From contig CAWGDM010000001.1 in NCBI GenBank assembly GCA_963821345.1, positions 372,001-436,000 of the forward strand: a stretch of 64,000 bases of DNA. Reading direction: 5' to 3'. Both the position numbers and the translations under genes were made by a program. How positions within the stretch are numbered: the first letter of the stretch is position 1; the number at the start of each line of letters is the position of its first letter. Below are positions 16,363-25,670 of the stretch, one piece after another. Source of the stretch: WHSW01 sp963821345 (GTDB lineage Bacteria; Actinomycetota; Thermoleophilia; Solirubrobacterales; 70-9). The notes under the pieces are model-generated. The model was not told the origin of the DNA and ran no database searches. It saw only the letters and a list, made by a program, of their open reading frames with translations.

Positions 16363-17832
16363 GTGGCCGAGATCGAGACCAGGCTGGCGATCGGGGGCGA
16401 ACGGGTCGCCGGCGACGGTGATCCGATCGCGGTCGAGAACCCGTTCACCGAGGACACGGTGGCCACGGTCGGCACCCCGTCGGCCGCGCAGCTGGAGGCG
16501 GCGATCGCCGCTGCCGCCGAGGCCCAGCGCGGCTGGGAGCGCACGCCGGCGGTCGAGCGCGCCGAGATGCTGCACGAGGTCGCCTCGGCGCTGCGGGCCC
16601 GCACCGACGAGCTCGCCGAGCTGATGACGCTCGAGGGCGGCAAGCCCCGGGTCGAGAACGCCGACGAGATCAGCTGGACCGCCGCCGCCTTCGATTACTT
16701 CGCCGAGATCGGCCGCGACTCGGCCGGGCGGGTGATCCCGCCGATCGAGCCAAGCCAGCTGGCGCTGGTGGTCAAGGACCCGGTCGGGCCGGTCGGCTGC
16801 ATCGTGCCCTGGAACTACCCGCTGCTGCTGCTGGCGTGGAAGCTGGCGCCGGCGCTGGCCGCCGGCAACGCGACCGTCTCCAAGCCCTCGGAGCTGACCC
16901 CGCTCTCGACCCTGGCCGCCGCCGCCTGCTTCGACCACCTGCCCGCCGGAGTGGTCAACGTGGTCGCCGGAGCCGGCGAGGTCGGCGCCGCGATCGTCGC
17001 CGACCCGCGGATCGAATGCGTCGCCTTCACCGGCTCGGTCGAGACCGGCAAGCGGATCGCCGCCGTCTGCGCCGAGCGCACCGCCAGGGTCAACCTGGAG
17101 ATGGGCGGCAAGGACCCGTTCATCGTCTGCGCCGACGTCGCCGACAAGCTCGGGGTCGCGGCGCGCGGCGGCGCCTGGGCGGCGTTCCTGAACGCGGGCC
17201 AGGTCTGCACCTCGGCGGAACGCTTCTACGTCCTCGACGAGGTCTACGACGACTACCTGCAGGCGTTCGCCGACCACACCCGCACGCTTCGGATCGGCGA
17301 TCCGATGGACCCGGCGACCGACGTCGGCCCGATGGTCTCGGCCGCCCAGCACGCCAAGGTCGCCGCCCAGGTCGAGGCCGCGGTCGCTACCGGCGCCGAG
17401 CTGGTGGTCGGCGGCGACTCGGCCGGCCACGACAGCGGTCACTTCTTCTCTCCGGCGGTGGTCACCGGCGCCGACGCGCAGACCGCGCTGCTCAGCGAGG
17501 AGACCTTCGGGCCGGTCGCGCCGCTGGTCCGGGTGCGCTCGCTCGACGAGGCGATCGAGCTCGCAAACTCGACCCGCTTCGGCCTCGGCGCCAACGTCTA
17601 CACCGAGGACCTGCAGACGATCCTGCGCTGCATGCGCGAGCTCAAGGCGGGCACCGTCTGGTTCAACGACCCGCTGACCGACAACGACGCGGGCCCGTTC
17701 GGCGGCTTCCGCCAGTCGGGCCTGGGCCGCGAGCTCGGGCGCGAGGGCCTCGAGGCCTTCCAGGAGACCAAACATGTCCACATCGAAACCAAGATCGAAG
17801 CCAAGGAATGGTGGTACCCGTATGGAGACTGA
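16363..17832 (+). CDS. Aldehyde dehydrogenase family protein, betaine-aldehyde-like
   Basis: This 489-residue ALDH starts at a GTG at 16363. It has the PWNYPLLLLAWKLAPAL cofactor motif, the glutamate in NLEMGGKDPF and the catalytic cysteine in NAGQVCTSAERF, followed by GGFRQSGLGRELG. The C-terminus ends EWWYPYGD, a tail common in betaine-aldehyde-like dehydrogenases. It oxidises an aldehyde to an acid with NAD(P); the substrate is unknown. The stop overlaps the start of the next ALDH gene by 11 bases, so the two are translated together and may act in sequence. Confidence 0.87.
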   Translation: MAEIETRLAIGGERVAGDGDPIAVENPFTEDTVATVGTPSAAQLEAAIAAAAEAQRGWERTPAVERAEMLHEVASALRARTDELAELMTLEGGKPRVENADEISWTAAAFDYFAEIGRDSAGRVIPPIEPSQLALVVKDPVGPVGCIVPWNYPLLLLAWKLAPALAAGNATVSKPSELTPLSTLAAAACFDHLPAGVVNVVAGAGEVGAAIVADPRIECVAFTGSVETGKRIAAVCAERTARVNLEMGGKDPFIVCADVADKLGVAARGGAWAAFLNAGQVCTSAERFYVLDEVYDDYLQAFADHTRTLRIGDPMDPATDVGPMVSAAQHAKVAAQVEAAVATGAELVVGGDSAGHDSGHFFSPAVVTGADAQTALLSEETFGPVAPLVRVRSLDEAIELANSTRFGLGANVYTEDLQTILRCMRELKAGTVWFNDPLTDNDAGPFGGFRQSGLGRELGREGLEAFQETKHVHIETKIEAKEWWYPYGD

Positions 17833-19285
17833 AACCGCGACCAGAACCCTGCGCAACTACATCGGCGGCGGCTGGGTCGAGGCGGCCGGCGAGGGCACGC
17901 TCGAGGACCGCAACCCGGCGACCGGCGAGCTCGCCGCCCTGGTGCCGCTCTCGGGCGCGGCCGACGTCGACGCGGCGGCGCGTGCGGCGCGCGAGGCGCA
18001 GCCCGCCTGGCGGGCGCTGGCGCCGCAGAAGCGAGCCCGCGCGGTGATCGCGCTGCGCGCTGCGCTGTGGGAGAACCAGGAGGAGATCGCGCGGCTGGTC
18101 ACCGAGGACATGGGCAAGACGCTCGACGACGCCCGCGGCGAGGTGGTGCGCGGGATCGAGTCGACCGAGGCCGCCTGCGGGATCCCCCACCTGCTCAAGG
18201 GCGAGAACCTCGAGGGCGTCGCCGGCGGCGTCGACGTCGAGCTGGTCCGCCAGCCGGTCGGCGTGGTCGGGGCGATCACCCCGTTCAACTTCCCGGCGAT
18301 GATCCCGCTCTGGTTTCTGCCCTACGCGATCGCCTGCGGCAACACATTCATCCTCAAGCCGTCCGAGCGCGACCCGCGGCCCTCGGAGCTGATCTTCGAG
18401 CTGATCGACGGGATCGATGCGCTGCCGCCCGGGGTCCTCAACCTTGTCCACGGGGCGCACGACGCCGTCAACGGACTCCTGGACCACCCCGGCATCGACG
18501 CGATCTCGTTCGTCGGCCAGGCCTCGACCGCGCGCTACATCGCCGAACGCTCGGCGGCCAACGGCAAGCGCTTCCAGGCCCTCGGCGGGGCGAAGAACTC
18601 GCTCGTCGTGATGCCCGACGCCGACCTCGAGGTGACCGTGCCGGCGATCATGTCGTCGGCCTTCGGCGCCGGCGGGCAGCGGTGCCTGGCGGGCTCGGTA
18701 GCGGTGCTGGTCGGGACGCGCGACGAGCAGGACCGGGCGCTCGACGCGCTCGCCGAGGCCGCCGCCGCGCTCGGCGTCGGCCCTGGCGACGAGCAGGGCG
18801 TCGAGGTCTGCCCGCTGGTCGCGCCCGAGGCGCGCGATCGGATCGAGAGCGCGGTCGAGGCGGCGGCGCAGGGAGCCGACGAGGTGGTGCTCGACGGGCG
18901 CCGCGACGCGGGTCCCGGTGGCACGCTGATCGGCCCCTCGATCATCGAGGCCTCCGACCCCGAGTCCGATCTGGCCCGCGAGGAGCTGTTCGGCCCGCTG
19001 CTCGCGGTGGTCCGCGTCGACGATCTCGACGGGGCGCTCGAGTTCGCCAACGGCTCGCGCTACGGCAACGCCGGTTCGATCTTCACCACCTCGGGCGGCG
19101 CTGCTCGCGCTTACCGATGGGGCGCCGAGGCCGGGATGCTGGGCGTCAACGTCGGCGTCGCCGCCCCGGTCGCCTGGTTTCCGTTCTCGGGCTGGAAGGA
19201 CTCGATCGACGGTGACCTGCACGCCAACGGCTCCGACGCGGTCGACTTCTACACCCGCAAGAAGGTCGTAACCTCGCGCTGGTGA
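17822..19285 (+). CDS. mmsA: Methylmalonate-semialdehyde dehydrogenase-like (CoA-acylating) ALDH
   Basis: This 487-residue protein shows features that separate MmsA/IolA from other ALDHs: ITPFNFPAMIPLWFLPYAIA, FQALGGAKNSLVVMPDAD (a GGAKN block in place of the usual glutamate motif), FGAGGQRCLAG around the catalytic cysteine, and the C-terminal WFPFSGWKDSIDGDLHANG. Family members convert malonate or methylmalonate semialdehyde plus CoA and NAD to acetyl- or propionyl-CoA and CO2. That would link beta-alanine-type amine breakdown to central metabolism. The ATG at 17822 lies inside the end of the preceding ALDH gene, and the stop overlaps the next start (GTGA). Confidence 0.88.
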   Translation: METETATRTLRNYIGGGWVEAAGEGTLEDRNPATGELAALVPLSGAADVDAAARAAREAQPAWRALAPQKRARAVIALRAALWENQEEIARLVTEDMGKTLDDARGEVVRGIESTEAACGIPHLLKGENLEGVAGGVDVELVRQPVGVVGAITPFNFPAMIPLWFLPYAIACGNTFILKPSERDPRPSELIFELIDGIDALPPGVLNLVHGAHDAVNGLLDHPGIDAISFVGQASTARYIAERSAANGKRFQALGGAKNSLVVMPDADLEVTVPAIMSSAFGAGGQRCLAGSVAVLVGTRDEQDRALDALAEAAAALGVGPGDEQGVEVCPLVAPEARDRIESAVEAAAQGADEVVLDGRRDAGPGGTLIGPSIIEASDPESDLAREELFGPLLAVVRVDDLDGALEFANGSRYGNAGSIFTTSGGAARAYRWGAEAGMLGVNVGVAAPVAWFPFSGWKDSIDGDLHANGSDAVDFYTRKKVVTSRW

Positions 19286-20016
19286 GGATCGGGCTCGGGA
19301 CCAACCGACTAACCGATAGCCCGCAGAACCGCGAGTTCCTGCGCGCCGCGGTCGACGCCGGGATCGACTTCATCGACACCGCGCACCTGTATACGAGCGG
19401 CGAGAGCGAGCGCGCGATCGGCGCCAGCCTCGCTCCCTTCCCGCCCGGGCTCACCGTCGCCAGCAAGGGCGCCTATGCGAAGGGCAGCGGGCCGGACGAG
19501 CTGCGCCGCCATGTCGCCGAGAGCCTCGAGCGGCTGCGGACCGAGAGGATCGAGCTCTACTACGTGCACCGCATGCAGCCCGAACACTCGGTTGAGGCGC
19601 TGGTCTCGGTGCTGGCGGAGGAGGTCGCCGCCGGCAGGGTCGGCCAGGCCGGCATCTCCGAGGTTTCGATCGAGGAGATCCAGCTCTCCCAAGCCGTGGT
19701 CCCGATCGCCGCGGTCCAAAACGAGTACTCGCTCGGCGAGCGCAAGCACGACGAGGTGATCGACTTCTGCGAGGAGCAACGGATCCTCTTCGTCCCCTTC
19801 TTCCCGCTGCGCGGCGGCGACGAGACGCTGATCGCCGAGGTCGCCGAGGCCCACGGCGCAACCCCCCACCAGGTCAAGCTCGCCTGGCTGCTGAAGCGCT
19901 CGCCGATGATGCTGCCGATCCCGGGGACGCTCTCGATCGAGCACCTGCGCGAGAACCTCGGCGCGCTCGAGCTCGAGCTCTCCGACGAGGAGTTCGAGCG
20001 GCTTCGCAACCCGTAG
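19282..20016 (+). CDS. Aldo/keto reductase
   Basis: This 244-residue protein has the AKR (beta/alpha)8 fold with the catalytic tetrad visible: D32 and Y37 in FIDTAHLYTSGESE, K62 in VASKG and H96 in YYVHRM. The later GISEVSIEEIQ, VQNEYSLGERK and PIPGTLSIEHLRENLGAL segments match strands 6-8 and the NADPH-binding end. It reduces an aldehyde or ketone with NADPH. The GTG start overlaps the mmsA-like stop by 4 bases, so it is co-translated with the aldehyde dehydrogenases and may protect against excess aldehyde. The substrate is unknown. Confidence 0.88.
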   Translation: MRIGLGTNRLTDSPQNREFLRAAVDAGIDFIDTAHLYTSGESERAIGASLAPFPPGLTVASKGAYAKGSGPDELRRHVAESLERLRTERIELYYVHRMQPEHSVEALVSVLAEEVAAGRVGQAGISEVSIEEIQLSQAVVPIAAVQNEYSLGERKHDEVIDFCEEQRILFVPFFPLRGGDETLIAEVAEAHGATPHQVKLAWLLKRSPMMLPIPGTLSIEHLRENLGALELELSDEEFERLRNP

Positions 20017-20030
20017 CCTCCCGCCGACCG

Positions 20031-20222
20031 ATGACCGACGAGGAGAAGAAGCAGCGCAACTACCTGGTCGCCGGCGCCGTCAGCGGCTTCCTGCTGCCGC
20101 TCGTCGGCTTCGCCGGCGCCGCCGTCTACGCGACGCGCGGTGAGGGCCGACCCGCATGGATCCTCGGCATGGCCGGCGTCTTCGGCCTGATCGCGTACGT
20201 GATCCTGTTCGCGCTGCTCTAG
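20031..20222 (+). CDS. Small two-helix membrane protein, unknown
   Basis: A 63-residue protein with a charged N-terminus (MTDEEKKQR) and two hydrophobic segments (about residues 12-33 and 43-62) separated by a short loop with TRGEGRPAW. I recognise no family. It starts 14 bases after the aldo/keto reductase and converges on dinB with a 3-base gap. Codon use is like its neighbours, so it is probably a real gene. Confidence 0.6.
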   Translation: MTDEEKKQRNYLVAGAVSGFLLPLVGFAGAAVYATRGEGRPAWILGMAGVFGLIAYVILFALL

Positions 20223-20225
20223 GAC

Positions 20226-21302
20226 TCAGGCGGCCGGCAGCAGGCTGAGCGCCTCGGGCTCGCCGGTCGCCGGGCGCGGAGGGTCGCCGAAGGCGGCGAC
20301 CTTGACCCCGAGCAGGCGGACCGGGCGGGGCGGGTCGTACGCACGCAGCAGGGTGATCGCGGTCGCGGTGATCAGCTCGGCGTCGTTGGTCGGTCCCTCG
20401 ATCGAGTGCACACGGGTGACCGTGGTCCAGTCGTCGAGGCGGACCTTGATCCCGATCGTGCGCCCGGCGATCGAACGCTCGCGCAGCTCCGCCGCCAGCC
20501 GCTGCGCCTGGTCGGTCAGGATCGACTCGAGCCGTTCGTGGTCAGCGATGTCGCAGTCGAAGGTGGTCTCGACCGAGCGCGACTTGAGCTCGCCCCGGGC
20601 GACCGGCGAGTCGTCGCGGAAGTGCGCGCGCTCGTGCAGGCCGCGGCCGTGGCTCTGACCGAAGCGGGCGACCAGCTCGGCGGGTGGGTATGCCTGCAGG
20701 TCGCCGATCGTCCTCACCCCCAGCGACTCCAGCCGCTCGGCCGTCTTCGGCCCGATCCCGGGGATCAGCCGCGCCGGCTCGGGGGCGAAGCGGCGGGCCG
20801 CCTGCTCGCGGGTGAGGACGACGAAGCCGCGCGGCTTCTCGGCATCCGAGGCGACCTTGGCGACCAGGCGGTTGGGCCCGATGCCGACCGAGGCGTCGAG
20901 CTCGAGCCGCTCGCGGATCGCGCGCACGACGCCGCTCATCTTCGCCACCGGATCCGGGGTCTCGGAGAGGTCGAGGTAGAGCTCGTCGAGCGACATCGGC
21001 TGGGTCGGGACGCCGAGCTCCTCGACGATCGCCATCACCTGGCGCGAGCGCTCGCGGTAGTGGGCCATGTCGACGGGCAGGTGGACGAGCTCGGGACAGC
21101 GGCGCTTGGCGTGGGCGACCGGGATCGCCGAGCCGACCCCGAACGGTCGCGCCTCGTAGCTGGCCGTGGTGACGACGGCGCGGGGGCCGCGTCCGGCGAC
21201 GATCACCGGCTTTCCGCGCAGCTCGGGGCGTCGCAGGAGCTCGGCCGCGACGTAGAAGGCGTCCATATCGAGGTGGGCGATCGTCCGTCGCGAGGCGGTC
21301 AC
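20226..21302 (-). CDS. dinB: DNA polymerase IV (Y-family translesion polymerase)
   Basis: This 358-residue protein has the catalytic carboxylates of Y-family polymerases: D12 in LDMDAFYVA and D106/E107 in MSLDELYLDL. SYEARPFGVGSAIP is the fingers region, SVGIGPNRLVAKVASDAEKP and the helix-hairpin-helix block IPGIGPKTAERLESLG form the thumb, and the little-finger domain fills residues about 230-345 (SVETTFDCDI, RLAAELRERS, IGIKVRLDDW). It copies past damaged bases. The C-terminus lacks a clear beta-clamp motif, though LSLLPAA may serve. The start is the GTG at 21302. No LexA box was recognised upstream. Confidence 0.93.
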   Translation of the reverse strand: MTASRRTIAHLDMDAFYVAAELLRRPELRGKPVIVAGRGPRAVVTTASYEARPFGVGSAIPVAHAKRRCPELVHLPVDMAHYRERSRQVMAIVEELGVPTQPMSLDELYLDLSETPDPVAKMSGVVRAIRERLELDASVGIGPNRLVAKVASDAEKPRGFVVLTREQAARRFAPEPARLIPGIGPKTAERLESLGVRTIGDLQAYPPAELVARFGQSHGRGLHERAHFRDDSPVARGELKSRSVETTFDCDIADHERLESILTDQAQRLAAELRERSIAGRTIGIKVRLDDWTTVTRVHSIEGPTNDAELITATAITLLRAYDPPRPVRLLGVKVAAFGDPPRPATGEPEALSLLPAA

Positions 21303-21439
21303 CAGGCCATCGTAGGAGGCGGTGCGGCGACTCCAGGGGTGTGGTCGATTTCCACCCTTGGACCCCTACTCGCAGGGCCTCTTGGCGGGCGAGGATTGCA
21401 TCAGTCCAACCCACTCGAACAACTTCAAGGAGAACAGCA

Positions 21440-21817
21440 ATGCGCAAGACCAAGATCGGAATCGCCCTCGCCACCCTCGCCGTCTCGGTGACCGCCTTCG
21501 CCGGCGCCGCGGACGCCTCGACCGCCAAGTCGACGGTCTCGATCCTGGGTGACAACGGCGACTACTACGGCTACGTCCACAGCTCCGACGCCAGCCACTG
21601 CGAGTCCAACCGCAAGGTGACCGTGTTCAAGCAGCTGGGCTCGGTCCAGGACCCCCACGTCGACCAGAAGATCGGCAGCGACATCGCCCAGCCCAACGGC
21701 CCCGACGCGATGTGGTCGATCGGCAACTCCGGCTTCAAGACCGGCAAGTTCTACGCCAAGGCCGCCAAGGTCCCCGGCTACTGCAAGGCCGCGACCTCGG
21801 CGACGATCAGCCGCTAG
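21440..21817 (+). CDS. Small secreted protein, unknown function
   Basis: This 125-residue protein has a clear Sec signal peptide (MRKTKIGIALATLAVSVTAF, cleavage near AGAADA) and a mature part of about 100 residues. The mature part includes two cysteines (SHCESN, GYCKA) that could form one disulfide, and repeated short beta-like segments (TVSILGDNGDYYGYVHS, VTVFKQLG). The start ATG at 21440 follows CAAGGAGAACAGCA, a good ribosome site. No family is recognised. It is a single-gene unit closed by the terminator at 21869. Confidence 0.7.
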   Translation: MRKTKIGIALATLAVSVTAFAGAADASTAKSTVSILGDNGDYYGYVHSSDASHCESNRKVTVFKQLGSVQDPHVDQKIGSDIAQPNGPDAMWSIGNSGFKTGKFYAKAAKVPGYCKAATSATISR

Positions 21818-21868
21818 GGAGCCTACCCCGCACGCCCGCAGGCGCAGCCGAGGACGTGGCGGGAGTCG

Positions 21869-21903
21869 AAGCGCCCCGGTGGCTTTGGCCGCCGGGGCGC
21901 TTT
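21869..21903 (+). terminator. Rho-independent terminator after the secreted-protein gene
   Basis: Arms AAGCGCCCCGG (21869-21879) and its complement (21892-21902) pair perfectly. The inner GGTGGC/GCCGCC continues the stem with one G-T pair around a short loop, and a short T run follows. It should end the gene at 21440. Confidence 0.75.
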
Positions 21904-21906
21904 GCG

Positions 21907-21981
21907 GGGATGGGAGTGGTGTTTGCGTCGCTAGATGACGCTTACTTCACTCTCATCGCCGCAGGGATGCGAGTGGAGTTT
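21907..21981. repeat. Short direct and inverted repeats in an intergenic region
   Basis: The interval 21904-22032 has no gene. It carries GGGATGGGAGTGGTGTTT (21907-21924) and a near copy GGGATGCGAGTGGAGTTT (21964-21981), 57 bases apart with two mismatches. An inverted partial copy CACTCTCATC lies between them, near 21948-21957. The purpose is unknown; it could be a protein-binding array or a repetitive extragenic element. Confidence 0.4.
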
Positions 21982-22032
21982 TCGCCGGGGGCCCCTACCC
22001 AGCCCGTTGTTGTTGTGTCCGTGGCGCCCGGC

Positions 22033-23445
22033 TCAGCGCCCGATGTGGATCCCGATCCGCTCCGGGATCCGGGCCAGCGCCCGGGTCACCGGACCGGGCT
22101 TGTCGCCTCGCTCCAGGGCCGCCTCCTTGCGCAGGATCGCGCGGCGGATCACCGAGCCGCCGACGAAGCGGAACGGCTCGGGCGGGACCTGGTGGGGCGG
22201 CGGGTTGACGAACGGGAGCCGGCTGGCCTCGTCGTGGCGCTCGAGCGCCAGCGCGGCGAGCGAGCGGCCGAACATGTGCGAGGGCCCGACGCCGTGGCCG
22301 GTGTAGCCGTAGGCGCAGTGGATCCCCGGCTCGAGCTCGGAGATCACCGGCAGGTGGGTCGGCGAGACGTCGATCGGCCCGCCCCAGGCGTGGGTTATCC
22401 GCTTGCCCTCGAGCCCCGGGAAGAAGCGGCGCAGGTGGCGGCGGATCTCGTCGACCACGCCGGGGTCGTGCTCGGCGTGGCCGTGGGTCCGCGAGCCGAA
22501 GGCGATCCTCCCACCGCCCCAGCCGAAGGCGATCCGGCCGTCGGGCGTCGTGCGAAAGTAGTGGATCATCGCCCGCGAGTCGGTGATGCACTCGCCTCCG
22601 GTCCAGCCGATCTCGGCGAGCAGCTCGGGTACCGGCTCGGTGATCACGATGTGGCTCGAGGTCACCGTCAGGCGGTGGTGCATGCCGGGCAGGTGAGCGA
22701 GCGCGCCGCCGGACGCCATGATCGCCGCCTTCGCCCGCACCCGCCCGTGCTTGGCCTCGGCGACCACATCGCCGCCGTGGCGGTGCACGCCGGTCACCTT
22801 GGTTTGCTCGTACACCTCGACCCCGCGGTCGCGGACCCGCTGCGCCAAACCGCGCGCCAGGCGCGCCGGCTGCACGGTCGCCGCGCCGGCGTAGAAGGCG
22901 GCCCCGCGGAAGACCGGCGAGGCGCAGCGGCGCTGCACCTGTTCGGCGTCCAGCTCGACGCAGGCGTCCGGCTCGCCGAGCGCGCGACAGGCCTCGGCGG
23001 CCGGCTCCCAGGCGCCGTCCCAGGCGGGCGCGGTCGAGACCTGCAGGTAGCCGGCCGGTCGATACCAGGCGTCGACGCCCTGTTCGCGGCAGAAGCTGCC
23101 GATCTCGGTGACCGAGTGCTGGGCGGCGCGGGCGACCGTCAGCGCCGGGTCGTCGCCGAACTGCTCGCGCATGTTCGGGAGGCTGAACCAGAGCCCGTTG
23201 ACGAAACCGCCGTTGCGGCCGCTCGGCCCCTCGCCGCAGCCCTCGGCCTCGAGCACGACGACGCTCGCCTCGGGCTGCAGCTGCTTGACGTGCCAGGCGG
23301 TCCACAGCCCCGTGTAGCCGCCGCCGACGATCACCACGTCGGCGGTGCGCTCGGATTCGAGCGCGGGCGCGGGCGCGGGCGGGTCGGCCTCGGCGAGCCA
23401 GTAGCCGTGCGTCATCCGGCCGTGCGGGGATCGGGAAACATCCAC
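22033..23445 (-). CDS. FAD-dependent amine oxidase (DAO family, PuuB-like)
   Basis: This is a protein of about 470 residues with an N-terminal FAD-binding motif ADVVIVGGGYTGLWTAWHV, then EGPSGRNGGFVNG (the GASGRNGG segment of the DAO/PuuB group). A VTSSHIVITEPVPELL strand, IHYFRTTPDGRIAFGWGG and the C-terminal YGYTGHGVGPSHMFGR complete the family pattern. The relatives oxidise gamma-glutamylputrescine or similar amines to aldehydes with release of hydrogen peroxide. This suits the nearby amine transport and aldehyde dehydrogenase genes. The start is uncertain: the GTG at 23445 gives the longest form, and the ATG at 23415 (MTHGYWLAE) fits the family better; neither has a clear ribosome site. 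Confidence 0.83.
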   Translation of the reverse strand: MDVSRSPHGRMTHGYWLAEADPPAPAPALESERTADVVIVGGGYTGLWTAWHVKQLQPEASVVVLEAEGCGEGPSGRNGGFVNGLWFSLPNMREQFGDDPALTVARAAQHSVTEIGSFCREQGVDAWYRPAGYLQVSTAPAWDGAWEPAAEACRALGEPDACVELDAEQVQRRCASPVFRGAAFYAGAATVQPARLARGLAQRVRDRGVEVYEQTKVTGVHRHGGDVVAEAKHGRVRAKAAIMASGGALAHLPGMHHRLTVTSSHIVITEPVPELLAEIGWTGGECITDSRAMIHYFRTTPDGRIAFGWGGGRIAFGSRTHGHAEHDPGVVDEIRRHLRRFFPGLEGKRITHAWGGPIDVSPTHLPVISELEPGIHCAYGYTGHGVGPSHMFGRSLAALALERHDEASRLPFVNPPPHQVPPEPFRFVGGSVIRRAILRKEAALERGDKPGPVTRALARIPERIGIHIGR

Positions 23446-23467
23446 CTAAGTGTGGCGGGAGTCTCCC

Positions 23468-25639
23468 CTAACTAACGGGTGACTCGACCGCTGCACCCGA
23501 GGCTGCACGCTCGACATGGCGCTCGAGCAGCTCACGCTGGACGGACCTTGGATGGTCGCCCGGCCGCCGCCGCGTCCAGTTGCCGTCCGCGCCCAGCTCC
23601 CAGGAGTTCATGTTGTCGGCCAGCGAACGGTCGAGCACGTCGACGAGCTCGGCGCGCACCTTGTCGTCGAAGATCGGGGCGACCAGCTCGACCCGGTTGT
23701 AGAGGTTGCGCGGCATCAGGTCGGCGGAGCCGATGTAGACGCTCGCCGGCTCGCCGTGGCGCTCGAACGAGTAGATCCGCGAGTGCTCGAGGAAGCGACC
23801 GACCACCGAGACGACGCTGATGTTGTCCGAGACCCCGGGGACGCCGGGGCGCAGGCCGCAGATCCCGCGCACGTTGATCTCGACCTCGACTCCGGCCTGC
23901 GAGGCGCGATAGAGAGCCCGGATCATGGGTGCGTCGAGGAGCGAGTTCATCTTCAGCCGGATCCGGCTCGGGGCCGCGGCCGAGTGCGCCTCGATCGTGC
24001 GCTCGATCTCGTCCAGGAGCCCCTTCTGGAGGCTGAACGGGGCGACCAGCACCTCGCGGTAGCTGCGCGGGCGGGCGTAGCCGGTCAGCGAGTTGAACAT
24101 CTCGGCGATGTCGGCGCCGATCTCCGGGTCGCACGTGAACAGGCCGAGGTCGGTGTAGATCCGGGCGGTCTTCGGGTTGTAGTTGCCGGTCCCGATGTGG
24201 ACGTAGTGGCGCACGCCGTCGCCCTCGCGGCGGACCACGAGCACGCACTTGACGTGGGTCTTGAGCGCCGGGATCCCGTAGACAACGTGGACTCCGGCCT
24301 GCTCGAGCTTCTTCGCCCAGCGGATGTTCGCGCTCTCGTCGAAGCGTGCCTTCAGCTCCACCATGCAGACCGCCTGCTTGCCGCGCTCGGCGGCCTCGAT
24401 CAGCCCCGGCACCAGCGGCGAGTCCGCGCTCGTGCGGTACACGGTCTGCTTGATCGCGAGCACGTCGGGGTCGGAGACGGCCTGTTTGACGAAGCGCTCG
24501 ACCGTGTTCGTGAACGAGTCGTAGGGGTGGTGGACGAGGATGTCGCCGGCGCGAATCGCCGCGAACAGGTCGCTCTCCTTGCCCTCCGGGCCGAGGATCA
24601 GCCGCGGCGGCGTCACCGGCGTGAACGGCGGAAAGCGCAGCTCGTCGTTGCCCGGCAGGCCGGCCACGTCCCAGAGGTCGGCGAGGTCGAGGAGCCCGTC
24701 GATCTCGTAGACCTCGTCCTCGGAGACCCCGAGCGCGGCGACCAGCTGATCGCGCAACCGATCGGAGATGTCGTTGTGGATCTCGAGCCGCACGACCTCG
24801 CCGAAACGCCGGCGGCGCACCTGCTCCTCGACCTCCTGGAGCAGGTCGTCGGTCTCGTCGGAGACGTCGTAGTCGGTGTCGCGGGTGACCCGGAACAGCG
24901 AGTGCTCGAGCACCTCCATGCCGGGGAAGAGCGTGCCGAGGTTGGCGGCGATCACGGCGTCGAGCGGGACCAGGGTCTGGCCACGATCGCCGATCGAGAG
25001 GAAGCGCCGCAGGAGCTCCTTCGGCACCTTGACCCGGGCGAGGATCTCGTTGTCCTTCTCGGGATCGCGAAGGACGACGGCGAGCGAGAGCGAGAGGTTG
25101 GAGATGTAGGGGAACGGGCGCCCGCGGCCGATCACCAGCGGGGTCAGCACCGGGAACACCTGGCGCTCGAACAGCTGCTCGAGCTCCGCCAGCTCGGCCG
25201 GCGTTGCCTGCTCGGGGGTGAGGATCCGGATCCCGTGCTCGGCGAGGGCGGGGCGCAGGTCGCGCTCGACCGCGCGGCTGATCCGCTCGCGCTGGCCGAG
25301 AACGCGCTCGCGTACCGCTGCCAATGTCTCGGTCGGCAGCATGCCGTCGGCCGCCCGCGCCTGGGTGCCGGCGTCGACCAGGTCCTGGAGGTTGGCGACC
25401 CGCACCATGAACACCTCGTCCAGGTTCGACTCCCAGATCGCCGCGAACTTGACCCGTTCGAGCAGCGGCACGGTGGGGTCCTCGGCGAGCTGCAGGACGC
25501 GGTCGTTGAACTCGAGCCAGGAGAGCTCGCGGTTGAAGTAGAGGGACGGGTCCTCGAGGTCGGGGCCGGTCGCGTCAGGCGCCGCAGCGGGCTGGGGAGG
25601 GCTCGGCGCCTGCGGTATCTGGGTCTCCAGCGGCTCCAC
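23468..25639 (-). CDS. ppk: Polyphosphate kinase 1
   Basis: This is a protein of about 723 residues. It starts with a proline-rich leader, then the conserved PPK1 N-terminus SLYFNRELSWLEFNDRVL. The head domain includes ESNLDEVFMVRVA, and the catalytic PLD-like domains contain HHPYDSFTNTVERFV, IKQTVYRTS, KARFDESANIRWAKKLE and the phospho-histidine near residue 481 in HIGTGNYNPKTA. It makes polyphosphate from ATP reversibly. I set the start at the GTG at 25639, because the upstream open frame encodes the tail of the preceding glycosyltransferase (QDHRTGRLCDP) and joins ppk only through frame breaks. It follows that gene by 31 bases, under the PHO box at 28042. Confidence 0.9.
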   Translation of the reverse strand: MEPLETQIPQAPSPPQPAAAPDATGPDLEDPSLYFNRELSWLEFNDRVLQLAEDPTVPLLERVKFAAIWESNLDEVFMVRVANLQDLVDAGTQARAADGMLPTETLAAVRERVLGQRERISRAVERDLRPALAEHGIRILTPEQATPAELAELEQLFERQVFPVLTPLVIGRGRPFPYISNLSLSLAVVLRDPEKDNEILARVKVPKELLRRFLSIGDRGQTLVPLDAVIAANLGTLFPGMEVLEHSLFRVTRDTDYDVSDETDDLLQEVEEQVRRRRFGEVVRLEIHNDISDRLRDQLVAALGVSEDEVYEIDGLLDLADLWDVAGLPGNDELRFPPFTPVTPPRLILGPEGKESDLFAAIRAGDILVHHPYDSFTNTVERFVKQAVSDPDVLAIKQTVYRTSADSPLVPGLIEAAERGKQAVCMVELKARFDESANIRWAKKLEQAGVHVVYGIPALKTHVKCVLVVRREGDGVRHYVHIGTGNYNPKTARIYTDLGLFTCDPEIGADIAEMFNSLTGYARPRSYREVLVAPFSLQKGLLDEIERTIEAHSAAAPSRIRLKMNSLLDAPMIRALYRASQAGVEVEINVRGICGLRPGVPGVSDNISVVSVVGRFLEHSRIYSFERHGEPASVYIGSADLMPRNLYNRVELVAPIFDDKVRAELVDVLDRSLADNMNSWELGADGNWTRRRPGDHPRSVQRELLERHVERAASGAAVESPVS

Positions 25640-25670
25640 TGCTGGCTTCAAGGCTAGCGCCGACCGAGGC

